From: Saprospira grandis
Lineage (GTDB): Bacteria; Bacteroidota; Bacteroidia; Chitinophagales; Saprospiraceae
Direction: 5' to 3'
NCBI RefSeq assembly: GCF_027594745.1
Contig: NZ_CP110854.1
Location: 2,336,501 to 2,400,500 of the forward strand
Length of the DNA: 64,000 nt
The notes beneath the pieces are model-generated. The model had not been told where the DNA came from and did no database searches. It saw nothing but the letters and a program-made list of their open reading frames with translations. How positions within the stretch are numbered: position 1 is the stretch's first letter; every line of letters begins with the position of its first letter. The position numbers and the translations under genes were made by a program. Positions 1 through 7,309 of the stretch are shown piece by piece.

Positions 1-424
1 CTCGAGTATAATAAACCGAGGCCCCATAATAGCTGCCCAAAGTCTTTATTAGCCGCATTTTGGGCAGCTTAATATTAGGCGCAAAAGCAGCAATGCGGTC
101 TAGGGCCGACTGAAAGGTCTTATGCAGCAAAATTTGCTCGCTCGCACTAAATTCTTGAACATCCTTTTGCAACATTTCTTTGTAGTGGGGTAAGAGGTCT
201 AGCCTTTTGTTTGTGGCCTTTTCTAGCTGCATCTGAATGGCCATTTCTAGGGCTTGTACCTTTTCAAAATAACCCTCCTTACGGTCTTGCACAATAGCGG
301 CTTGGGCTGCTTCTAGCGATAAAATTTCATAGTCGCAAAGAGCATGATGTCCCTCTTTTTGGGGCGGCTGTTGGCAGCTGCTCAGCAAAAGGAGGCCAAG
401 CAAAGGAAAAAGAAGAAAACGCAT
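1..424 (-). CDS. Putative lipoprotein, C-terminus outside window
   Basis: Open minus-strand frame that starts with ATG at 424 and runs off the window at base 1, so only the first 141 residues are visible. The N-terminus is a hydrophobic signal segment ending in a lipobox-like LLSSCQQ, so Cys17 is the likely lipidated residue and the protein is probably membrane-anchored. The rest is helix-rich and charged, ending at the edge in KTLGSYYGASVYYTR. I do not recognise the family. It lies only 4 bp downstream of the stop of the WbqC-like gene, so the two are probably co-transcribed. Confidence 0.7.
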   Translation of the reverse strand, partial: MRFLLFPLLGLLLLSSCQQPPQKEGHHALCDYEILSLEAAQAAIVQDRKEGYFEKVQALEMAIQMQLEKATNKRLDLLPHYKEMLQKDVQEFSASEQILLHKTFQSALDRIAAFAPNIKLPKMRLIKTLGSYYGASVYYTR

Positions 425-428
425 AAAA

Positions 429-1061
429 TTAAGGGGTTTTAAATTGTTGGGCCAAATAATAAGGTGCCTCGGGCCCCATGCAAAACAGGAGGTCCAAAGC
501 CGATAAATGAGGCAAAAAACCTAAACGGTCCTCAAAAAGCTGAGGGTAGGGCAGGGGCGCAAAATAGGGATCTGGCGCTTTGGCTTGCTGCGGCCGAATC
601 TGATTCCGAAAATCAATGCCTGCCTCAAATTGATGCGAAAACTGCGCGCTAAAAGAAGGCGTTTCCAACTGAAAATGCTCCAATAAAAACTGCAAAGCCG
701 CCCAATTTAGAGCAAATAAATGACTGGGCCGACTCTCCAAAATGGCCCGAACTTCCTCCCCATAATAATCAAAAAAAGGAGCCTTGCCATAGGCCGTTTC
801 TATGCTGCGCCAATGCTGCTTGGGCCAGTCCTTTTTGTAGTCAATTTTTACCTCCCGAACCGGCAATTGCTGATGCTTGCCCTTCTCTAAAGGCACCGAT
901 AAGGCCAATTTCCCCTGGGCCGTCGCCAAATGATAACGATTGCGAAAAGACCCCTTCCGATAATGCTCCTCGCCTTCCAAAATAACCGAAAAACCCAGCC
1001 ATTTAGAGAGGTACTGCAAAGAGGGAAAAAGCTGTAATTCTATTAAAAGTGAATCCTGCAT
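429..1061 (-). CDS. WbqC-like family protein
   Basis: 210 residues, about the usual length of the WbqC-like family (PF08889). Family landmarks are visible: PSLQYLSKWL near residues 13-22, the basic YRKGSFRNRY block at 34-43, REVKIDY near 69-75 and HWRSIETAYGKAPFFDYY at 83-100. WbqC-like proteins are often found near polysaccharide or surface-glycan genes, but their reaction is not settled, so I assign only the family. No signal peptide is seen; the protein should be cytoplasmic. ATG at 1061 is the only sensible start. A structured repeat and a 300-bp spacer separate it from the divergent hemA gene. Confidence 0.85.
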   Translation of the reverse strand: MQDSLLIELQLFPSLQYLSKWLGFSVILEGEEHYRKGSFRNRYHLATAQGKLALSVPLEKGKHQQLPVREVKIDYKKDWPKQHWRSIETAYGKAPFFDYYGEEVRAILESRPSHLFALNWAALQFLLEHFQLETPSFSAQFSHQFEAGIDFRNQIRPQQAKAPDPYFAPLPYPQLFEDRLGFLPHLSALDLLFCMGPEAPYYLAQQFKTP

Positions 1062-1116
1062 AAGTCGTCTTGTTCAATAAAGTTTAGGCAAATATAATGC
1101 ATTTGAAAAAGGATTT

Positions 1117-1249
1117 GGGGCTGCCCCTCCCTTTGGTCGGGTCGGGCCATTCCGCAGCTCGCTGCTCGCTCGGCCCTGCAGGCTTTTTCGCTTCGCTACA
1201 AAAGCCTTTGGTCTGCCGCCTTCGGCGGCCCTGCTACAGCCCCTCAGCC
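1117..1249 (+). repeat. Interspersed structured element, copy 1 (head GGGGCTG / tail CAGCC)
   Basis: Head TTTGGGGCTGCCC, core block CTCGGCCCTGC, a long variable hairpin closed by GGCTTTT/AAAAGCC, then GGTCTG followed by the hairpin CCGCCttcGGCGG, and tail CCCCTCAGCC. A further palindromic extension (GGCCCttcGGGCC) reaches about 1271. It lies between two divergent genes. Confidence 0.9.
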
Positions 1250-1271
1250 TGCGGCCCTTCGGGCCTGTCCA

Positions 1272-1580
1272 CCGTAAAATAGACCTAACGCTAAAATGTC
1301 TTAAGATTGAATATAAATAAGTTCTTGAAGGGCTAAACTTACATAAATATGACAGTAAAATGACGCTCTGCCCGTACTTTTGTAGTGCTTTGCTGTTTAC
1401 TATAAATGTAGGTCTTTTCTGTATAAGCTAGCCCATTTGCTTGGCCCTATAACCACCAAGCAAAAACTGTTTTGCAGAATCTACCGTACTTCAGTAAAAC
1501 CGGATTGCCATGCTCCCTGGCCCCAAAGCGCTACAATTTGTTGGCGTCTCCCTTTCTTAACAGCTGCTAAAGATATCGCC
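1272..1580 (+). promoter_or_regulatory. hemA upstream region with a candidate -7 box
   Basis: A/T-rich spacer between the copy 1 repeat and hemA. It contains TACTTTTG at 1375-1382, matching the Bacteroidota -7 consensus TAnnTTTG. No TTTG -33 box is seen at the usual 19-21 bp spacing, so the promoter call is tentative. The hemA frame stays open upstream to 1437 but the conserved protein begins at 1581, so 1383-1580 would be an untranslated leader if this box is used. Confidence 0.35.
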
Positions 1581-2840
1581 ATGAAGGCCATAGAACAATA
1601 CAAAATCATCACATTTACCCATCGCCGTACTGATTTAAACGGGATTGGCCAATTTGTACTCCGACCGAAAACAGAGGAGGAATCTGTTTTGGAACAATTG
1701 CATGCCTTTAAGCAGCAGATTGGCGCCAAAGAGATCTATTATCTTTCTACTTGTAACCGCATTCTGTTTTTAGTGTTGGCCCAAAAAGAGGATAAAGGCA
1801 AGGCCTTTAAGCAAAAGTTTATGCAAACCCTATATGCAGACTTGAGCGAGGCCCTACAAGCTAAGGCCCTTAAGGAGGCTTTTTTGTATGAGGGCCTAGA
1901 GGCGATTGACCACTTTTTTCGGGTTTCGGCTTCTATGGATTCTTTGGTGGTGGGCGAGCGCGAGATTCTTCGCCAACTCCGAGAAGCTTATCAAGATAAT
2001 CTGGAGCAAGGCCTTACGGGAGATGCCATCCGCTTACTGATGCGCTTTACGGTAGAAACGGCCAAAAGAGTATACTCTTCTACTCGCATTGGCGAAAAGC
2101 CCGTTTCGGTGGTGTCTTTGGCGGTTTCTAAACTCATGCAGGCCCAATTGCCACCTAGCTCTCGCTTTTTGTTGTTGGGGGCCGGACAAACCAACGCTCT
2201 TTTTGCCAAGTTTCTAAAAAAGTATGGCTACCATAAGGTCACGGTCTTTAACCGCAGCCTGAAAAAAGCGCAGGAATTGGCCCAAGATTTTGATGGGGAG
2301 GGGCTTTTACTCAGTCAGTTGGGAGAATATAGAAAGGGATTTGATGTTGTGGTGGCTGCCACAGGCGCCAAATCGGCCCTATTGACGACTGAGCTTTATG
2401 GGCAGCTTTTGGGCGAAGAAGCAGCAAGCAGCAGTAAATTACTCATTGACTTGAGCATCCCGAATAATATTGAGCCCGCTATTGCGGAGCAGTACCCCAA
2501 GGCGCAGTATATTCCCATTGAGAGTTTGAGAGAATTGGCCCAAAAGAATTTGGCCTTTAGAGAGCAGGAACTAGAGCGGGCCAAGGAAGTCGTAGAAGAG
2601 CAGGTAGATATCTTTTATCAGGCCTTTAAGGAGCGTTTGATTGAGCTAGCCCTCCGAGAGGTGCCGATTCAGGTGAAGGCCATTCGGCAGCATGCCCTGA
2701 ATAATGTATTTAAGAAAGAACTAGCCGATTTGGATGAGGAGTCATTGGCCCTTTTGGACCGTATGATGGCCTATATGGAAAAGCGCTGCATTGCGATTCC
2801 CTTGCAAGTGGCCAAACAAAATATGTTGAAAGAAGACTAG
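1581..2840 (+). CDS. hemA: Glutamyl-tRNA reductase
   Basis: 419 residues. Reduces glutamyl-tRNA(Glu) to glutamate-1-semialdehyde with NADPH, the first committed step of C5-pathway tetrapyrrole synthesis, in the cytoplasm. Seen: the STCNR motif at 56-60 with catalytic Cys58, the SMDSLVVGEREILRQ substrate-binding segment at 118-132, a Rossmann-type LLLGAGQTN near 197-205 and a helical dimerisation tail. The frame is open further upstream (1437), but family alignment starts at MKAIEQYKIITFTH, so I use the ATG at 1581. hemC follows in the same direction after a repeat element, consistent with a haem synthesis unit. Confidence 0.95.
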   Translation: MKAIEQYKIITFTHRRTDLNGIGQFVLRPKTEEESVLEQLHAFKQQIGAKEIYYLSTCNRILFLVLAQKEDKGKAFKQKFMQTLYADLSEALQAKALKEAFLYEGLEAIDHFFRVSASMDSLVVGEREILRQLREAYQDNLEQGLTGDAIRLLMRFTVETAKRVYSSTRIGEKPVSVVSLAVSKLMQAQLPPSSRFLLLGAGQTNALFAKFLKKYGYHKVTVFNRSLKKAQELAQDFDGEGLLLSQLGEYRKGFDVVVAATGAKSALLTTELYGQLLGEEAASSSKLLIDLSIPNNIEPAIAEQYPKAQYIPIESLRELAQKNLAFREQELERAKEVVEEQVDIFYQAFKERLIELALREVPIQVKAIRQHALNNVFKKELADLDEESLALLDRMMAYMEKRCIAIPLQVAKQNMLKED

Positions 2841-2892
2841 CCATTCTGGTCTAGAGCGGGGCCGAAGGCCCCGCAAAGGAGCGTAGCGACGC

Positions 2893-3022
2893 GGCTGAGG
2901 GATGGATAGCAGTGGCGCAAAGCGCCAGACCCAGTTTTTTGAGCGCAGCGAAAAAAACGCAGGGCCGAGCAAGCCTGCGAGCTGCGACACAGCCCGACCC
3001 GGCCATTGGCCGGGGCAGCCCC
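2893..3022 (-). repeat. Interspersed structured element, copy 2 (GGGGCTG / CAGCC)
   Basis: Reads head to tail on the minus strand. H1 is GGCCaatGGCC, the variable hairpin pairs a T6 arm with an A6 arm, H3 is GGCGCtttGCGCC, and the tail is CATCCCTCAGCC. An extra perfect hairpin (GCGGGGCCgaaGGCCCCGC) follows at about 2857-2875. It separates hemA from hemC. Confidence 0.9.
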
Positions 3023-3077
3023 AAAAAAAGAAATAGAAAAACTTCAGTATCTTGGCGGCGAACAGAATAAAAAGAAT

Positions 3078-3974
3078 ATGAGAAAATTGATTATTGGGAC
3101 CAGAGGCAGCAAATTGGCGCTTTGGCAGGCCTATTATACGCAAGAACAGCTCAAGGCATTGGGTTTTGAGTCTGAATTGAAGATTATCAAAACGCAGGGG
3201 GACCGCATTCAGCATCTCAGCTTTGATAAGATGGAAGGCAAGGGCTTTTTTACTAAAGAAATTGAGGCTGCTTTGTTGGAGGGCGAGATTGATTTGGCCG
3301 TGCATTCGATGAAAGATATGCCCACCACACAGCCCAAAGGCCTAAAATTATCGGCTGTATCTTATCGGGACAAGGTGGCTGATTTGCTCTTGATTCGCAA
3401 GGAGGTAGTTGCCGAGCGGGAGCCTTTGGGCTTGCCGCCCAATGCCATTGTGGGGACCTCTTCTGCCCGTAGAAAGGCCCAGATTTTAGATTTTCGGCCC
3501 GATTTGGAGATCAAGGATATTCGGGGAAATGTGCCCACTCGCCTCAATAAGCTCAAAGAAGGGCAGTTTGATGCGATTTTGTTGGCTGCGGCTGGCGTTA
3601 ATCGCCTAGAAATTCCCTTAGATGAGTTTGAGGTTTTTGAGTTTGATCCTAGAGAATTTGTGCCTGCTCCCGCCCAGGGCGTTTTGGTTTGGCAATGTCG
3701 CTCGGAGGACCTACAGACGCAGCGGATTGTAGCCAAATTGCATAAAAAAGAGGTAGTCGCCTGTACCAATGTAGAGCGTCGCTTGTTGCAGCTCTTTGAT
3801 GGCGGCTGTCAGATGCCTTTGGGGGCCTACTGCTACAAAGAAAATGGCAGTTATCACGCTTATGCGGCAGTAGCCGAAAGCTGGAACAGCCCCGTGAAGC
3901 GGGTCCAACTATCGGCCTCTACTCATACAAAATTGGCCGAACGCCTCTATGCGCTCTTGCAAGAAGAAGCCTAA
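3078..3974 (+). CDS. hemC: Hydroxymethylbilane synthase (porphobilinogen deaminase)
   Basis: 298 residues, the normal size. Polymerises four porphobilinogen units into hydroxymethylbilane in the cytoplasm. Seen: N-terminal GTRGSKLALWQA at 7-18, AVHSMKD with catalytic Asp80, the arginine-rich GTSSARRKAQ near 126-135 and DIRGNVPTRL near 147-156, and GGCQMPLGAYC with Cys244, the expected attachment site of the dipyrromethane cofactor. An upstream-extended frame exists, but ATG at 3078 matches the family start. The stop (TAA 3972-3974) overlaps the stop of the convergent lipoprotein gene. Confidence 0.97.
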   Translation: MRKLIIGTRGSKLALWQAYYTQEQLKALGFESELKIIKTQGDRIQHLSFDKMEGKGFFTKEIEAALLEGEIDLAVHSMKDMPTTQPKGLKLSAVSYRDKVADLLLIRKEVVAEREPLGLPPNAIVGTSSARRKAQILDFRPDLEIKDIRGNVPTRLNKLKEGQFDAILLAAAGVNRLEIPLDEFEVFEFDPREFVPAPAQGVLVWQCRSEDLQTQRIVAKLHKKEVVACTNVERRLLQLFDGGCQMPLGAYCYKENGSYHAYAAVAESWNSPVKRVQLSASTHTKLAERLYALLQEEA

Positions 3975-4594
3975 TTTTGGTAAATTGTATCGCTGCGAAG
4001 GGGGAGGAGCATATCGAGCTCATTGACCTTATAGCGGCGGATGACCACCATCGGTTTGGCTCCCATAATGGGGAGCGAAGGAATTGCCAGAATCGACTCG
4101 GAGGGTAAAAAAATAAGATATTGGCCCAAAGTCTCTAGTGGATTTTGGGCCGCATCTTCTTTGAGGGCCAAGAGTTGGCCCTCTCTTTCTTTAAAGATAT
4201 GCAGCTCTTGCTGTTTGCCGTCAAAACTACCACAAACAAAAAGAGAGTCGCTAAATTGGTGTATAGCTCGAAAATCGGGCTGCGGAGCCTCAAAAAGTAG
4301 GGCGGCCAGCTTATTTTTTTTGTCCTTTAGGGGCAACTGCAGGCTCATGTTATTTTTCTGGACCAGCAGGCTATCCCCTTTTATGGCCAACTGATAGCGA
4401 TTGCGCCCAATCAGGGTATCAATACCCGCATTTTTGGCCGTTCGTTCGCCCGCCAATCGAAGAGGGAGCTCTTGCTGCCCACTACTGTCTTGGGCCAGTT
4501 TCTCCTTAAGTGCTTGGGCCTCTTGGCTAGTATCTTGGCAAGAAAAAAGGGATAGCATCAAAAAGCAGCAGAAAAAAAATCTAGCGAATCGCAT
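3971..4594 (-). CDS. Putative lipoprotein of unknown function
   Basis: 207 residues. The N-terminus MRFARFFFCCFLMLSLFSCQ is a lipoprotein signal with Cys19 as the likely lipidated residue. The body is mostly predicted beta-strand with short charged turns and no motif I recognise. Its ATG is 8 bp downstream of the porZ stop on the same strand, so it is probably expressed with porZ and may work at the envelope. Its TAG stop overlaps the hemC stop by 3 bases in convergent orientation. Confidence 0.75.
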   Translation of the reverse strand: MRFARFFFCCFLMLSLFSCQDTSQEAQALKEKLAQDSSGQQELPLRLAGERTAKNAGIDTLIGRNRYQLAIKGDSLLVQKNNMSLQLPLKDKKNKLAALLFEAPQPDFRAIHQFSDSLFVCGSFDGKQQELHIFKEREGQLLALKEDAAQNPLETLGQYLIFLPSESILAIPSLPIMGAKPMVVIRRYKVNELDMLLPLRSDTIYQN

Positions 4595-4602
4595 GAGATA
4601 TA

Positions 4603-6915
4603 TTAGTTTACAATAAGAAATTTAGTATTGAGGCGTTCTGTGCCATCACTATTGACCGTAAAGACCAAATAAACGCCAGGGCTAGCCTTTTGCCCCTGAT
4701 AATCGTAGCCGTTCCAAACCGCCTGACCACCATAGGCTTTTTGCTCAAAGACCAAGCGGCCCCTTGCATCGGTAATCTTGACATTGACATCCTCGACCAA
4801 GCCACTAATCGCAATCTGTCCCTCATAATTTGGGCGAACGGGATTGGGAAAAACCCGCACTGCCGATTTATTGGCAAAGCTACTGCCTTGGGTGGCCTCG
4901 GCTCTAAAGCCTTGTAGGCCGCTTTCTGTGGCCATATATACTTGTCCAGACTCGGGGTCTACGGCAATAGCGCCCACCCGATTATTAAAGAGTGGACTAT
5001 TTTCCTCGGTAAAATAATAAATTTGGCTATAGTCTTCTCCATCTAATAAGAAGACGCCATTATCACTAGCGATCCATTTGCGGTTAGCCCCATCTACGGC
5101 AATGCTGCGAATGTTTTCATTCTCCAACAAACGACCATTAAAGTCATCGGGATTGATGATGGGCCGAAGACCAGGGCAGTTATTATCAAAAACAGAGCAG
5201 CTAAAAATGGTCACGCCATTATCTGTACCCACCCAAATGCTTCCGCTGCGGTCACTCACTACACAATTGACCTTACTAGAGGCCAGCTCGCTATTGCTTG
5301 GGGTAAGGACCTTATAGCGCTCGTCTCCATCTACTTCTAGTTCGCCACTATCAAAAACGAGCAAGTTGTTTCCTCTCAGCTGAACAATCCATTTATAGCC
5401 GTAGCGATCTATCGCAATCGGGCCAATTTCAGAAGTGTAGGGGTTGGCAAAACTCTTCCAATCGCCCTCTTCAGTTTTTACCACAATGGGCTGCACGGCT
5501 TTATGGTTGCTCATCCATAAGTTGTTATCTTCATCAAAGGCGAGGCCCGTGATGCGAGTTCGGTTGGCATCGCCTTGGGCTTCTTGTAGGGCCGTGTTGG
5601 GGCTGTCTTTATCCCAAACATAGATGCTATCTTCTTTGGTGATCTGGACCAATCCAGCCAAAAAGGAGCCCATATAAACGCTGCGGTCTTTGGGGCTAAT
5701 GGCCAAGCAAGAGAGGTTGTCTACCCCATTGAGCTCGGCACGGTTGGCCGGGCGGTAGCTCTGCCAATCAAAGTCTTCATAGCGGTAGGCTCCAAACCCA
5801 TCAAAGAAAACGCTAACGTAATCAATCAGTCCGCCTGTGGCCCAAAGTACGCCATATTCATCTACGCCCAAACTCGAAACATTGGCATTATAGGGCCCTT
5901 CAGGAAGATAGGGGCTCAGACTGCCGTCGGCATTGTTGCGGTATAGCCCCTTGCCCCCCGCCATCCAAATGGCCGAGCTGCGGTCCGAAAGGGCATCAAA
6001 AATATTTCCCGAGATATCGCCATCAAAGAAGTAGCCTTCTAAACGCTCATCCTCAAAAAGGACCTCTACATAGTTGGTCCCTGTGGCCATGGTCAAACGA
6101 GTACCAAAGGCATTAACTTGCATGCGCAGCTTAGAGCGGCCCGTATACATATAGTTCTCGCCATTATGAGGCAGATGGCTAAAGTTTTGGCCATCATAGC
6201 GCATGAGGGTGTCATTGATATCGGCATACAAACGGCCGTTCATTTTCCCCAAGGCAAAGCTCTCATAAAAGTCTAGGGCCAAGCCATCGGCAGTGCCTAG
6301 CTTGCTCCAATTATTAAAGTCTTGCAAATTGACGCCTTCTACAGGCACTTTGTATAAGCCCATAGCGGTGGCCATAAATAGCTCTTGACCCAGGCGCTCA
6401 CTCGCATAAACCTGCATGCTCGTAAAGGTGGTCTGCGCAAATTCTCCGCTTTCTTGCTCATAGCAAACCAAGCCAAATTCTGTAGATAAATAGACCTGAT
6501 TGCTATCGCAAAATATATGGCGAATGCTGCGCCCACTAGTAATATTGGCATTTTGCTTAATAGCGGGACGGTTCATAATGCGGCCATCACTACCCAAAAT
6601 ATCTAGGTTGCCATTTTCATAACCAATAAAAATGCGCTGGTAGTCCGCACTATAGGCTAAGGTGCTAATCCCCACATCAGAAAGCCCCGTAATTTTATTG
6701 TAAAGCACAAATTCTCCACTAGCCTTAAATACCGAAAAAAGCCCGTAGTCCGTGGCCGCATAAATATGGTCTGGGGTTTCTATCAAGGCTTTGGTTTGCC
6801 CATAGGGCAGAAAAGATTCCCATTGCCCAATCCCCACTTTTGGGGCCAAAGATTGCGCCTGCAGAAATGAAAAACTTAGCATTAGCCCAAGAAAAAAAAG
6901 GAAGGTCGTTCGCAT
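4603..6915 (-). CDS. porZ: PorZ-like T9SS component: beta-propeller protein with C-terminal sorting domain
   Basis: 770 residues with a signal peptide (cleavage after SFLQAQ). The N-terminal part has the PorZ hallmark WESFLPYGQTKALIETPDHIYAATDYGLF followed by repeated propeller blades (for example IWMAGGKGLYRN and IWVGTDNGVTIF). The last 80 or so residues are a T9SS type A sorting domain: VRVFPNPV, then NVKITDARGRLV and SPGVYLVF. PorZ in Porphyromonas is a surface-exposed member of the T9SS attachment complex that itself has a sorting domain. Residue-level assignment to PorZ rather than a generic two-component-type propeller protein rests on the N-terminal blade pattern. A terminator-like hairpin lies 33 bp upstream of its start. 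Confidence 0.8.
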   Translation of the reverse strand: MRTTFLFFLGLMLSFSFLQAQSLAPKVGIGQWESFLPYGQTKALIETPDHIYAATDYGLFSVFKASGEFVLYNKITGLSDVGISTLAYSADYQRIFIGYENGNLDILGSDGRIMNRPAIKQNANITSGRSIRHIFCDSNQVYLSTEFGLVCYEQESGEFAQTTFTSMQVYASERLGQELFMATAMGLYKVPVEGVNLQDFNNWSKLGTADGLALDFYESFALGKMNGRLYADINDTLMRYDGQNFSHLPHNGENYMYTGRSKLRMQVNAFGTRLTMATGTNYVEVLFEDERLEGYFFDGDISGNIFDALSDRSSAIWMAGGKGLYRNNADGSLSPYLPEGPYNANVSSLGVDEYGVLWATGGLIDYVSVFFDGFGAYRYEDFDWQSYRPANRAELNGVDNLSCLAISPKDRSVYMGSFLAGLVQITKEDSIYVWDKDSPNTALQEAQGDANRTRITGLAFDEDNNLWMSNHKAVQPIVVKTEEGDWKSFANPYTSEIGPIAIDRYGYKWIVQLRGNNLLVFDSGELEVDGDERYKVLTPSNSELASSKVNCVVSDRSGSIWVGTDNGVTIFSCSVFDNNCPGLRPIINPDDFNGRLLENENIRSIAVDGANRKWIASDNGVFLLDGEDYSQIYYFTEENSPLFNNRVGAIAVDPESGQVYMATESGLQGFRAEATQGSSFANKSAVRVFPNPVRPNYEGQIAISGLVEDVNVKITDARGRLVFEQKAYGGQAVWNGYDYQGQKASPGVYLVFTVNSDGTERLNTKFLIVN

Positions 6916-6947
6916 AATTTTAAGTTTACAGCTAGCAAGTTCAAAAA

Positions 6948-6985
6948 AAAATAGGACAATGCCCCTTACAGCATTGCCCTATTCT
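6948..6985 (-). terminator. Intrinsic terminator-like hairpin just upstream of porZ
   Basis: On the minus strand, arms AATAGGGCAATGC and GCATTGTCCTATT are followed by a run of T residues. It lies after the copy 3 repeat and only 33 bp before the porZ ATG, so it could be the end of a short upstream transcript or a leader attenuator. Confidence 0.7.
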
Positions 6986-7102
6986 AAAAATATCTAGTTC
7001 ATTCTTGTTGTTTTGCAGTTGCTCCTTACTTCAACTACACTTTTACAAACGCTGGCTTTTTCAAAAGGGTGGGGTTCCTTTTCTTTTTTTCTTCTTTTTT
7101 TT

Positions 7103-7219
7103 GGGGCTGCCCCGGCCAAAGGCCGGGTCGGGCTGTATCGCAGCTCGCTGTTCGCTCGGCCCTGCGGCAGCAAAGCTGCCTGGGTCTGGCCTTCGGCCAC
7201 TGCTGCCCATCCCTCAGCC
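7103..7219 (+). repeat. Interspersed structured element, copy 3 (GGGGCTG / CAGCC)
   Basis: Preceded by a run of eight T. H1 GGCCaaaGGCC, variable hairpin GGCAGCaaaGCTGCC, H3 GGCCttcGGCC, tail CATCCCTCAGCC. A GC-rich palindromic extension (GGCGCtgcGCGCC and GGCGGCttcGCCGCC) runs to 7258. It is bracketed by two minus-strand terminators. Confidence 0.92.
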
Positions 7220-7264
7220 GAGGCGCTGCGCGCCTTGGCGGCGGCTTCGCCGCCTATCTGGACC

Positions 7265-7300
7265 AAAAAAGCGCCCCAAACTGCTGTTTGGGGCGCTTAG
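7265..7300 (-). terminator. Terminator of the PorE-like gene
   Basis: Perfect stem AAGCGCCCCAAAC / GTTTGGGGCGCTT with a short loop and a T run on the minus strand, starting about 10 bp after the stop at 7310. Confidence 0.85.
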
Positions 7301-7309
7301 GGCCTTTTT

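Noticed and set aside
1437..1580. N-terminal extension of hemA
   Set aside because: The 48 extra residues do not resemble the family; the conserved protein begins at 1581.
2742..3305. Minus-strand open frame antisense to the hemA end and hemC start
   Set aside because: It covers two well-supported genes and a repeat element; shadow frame.
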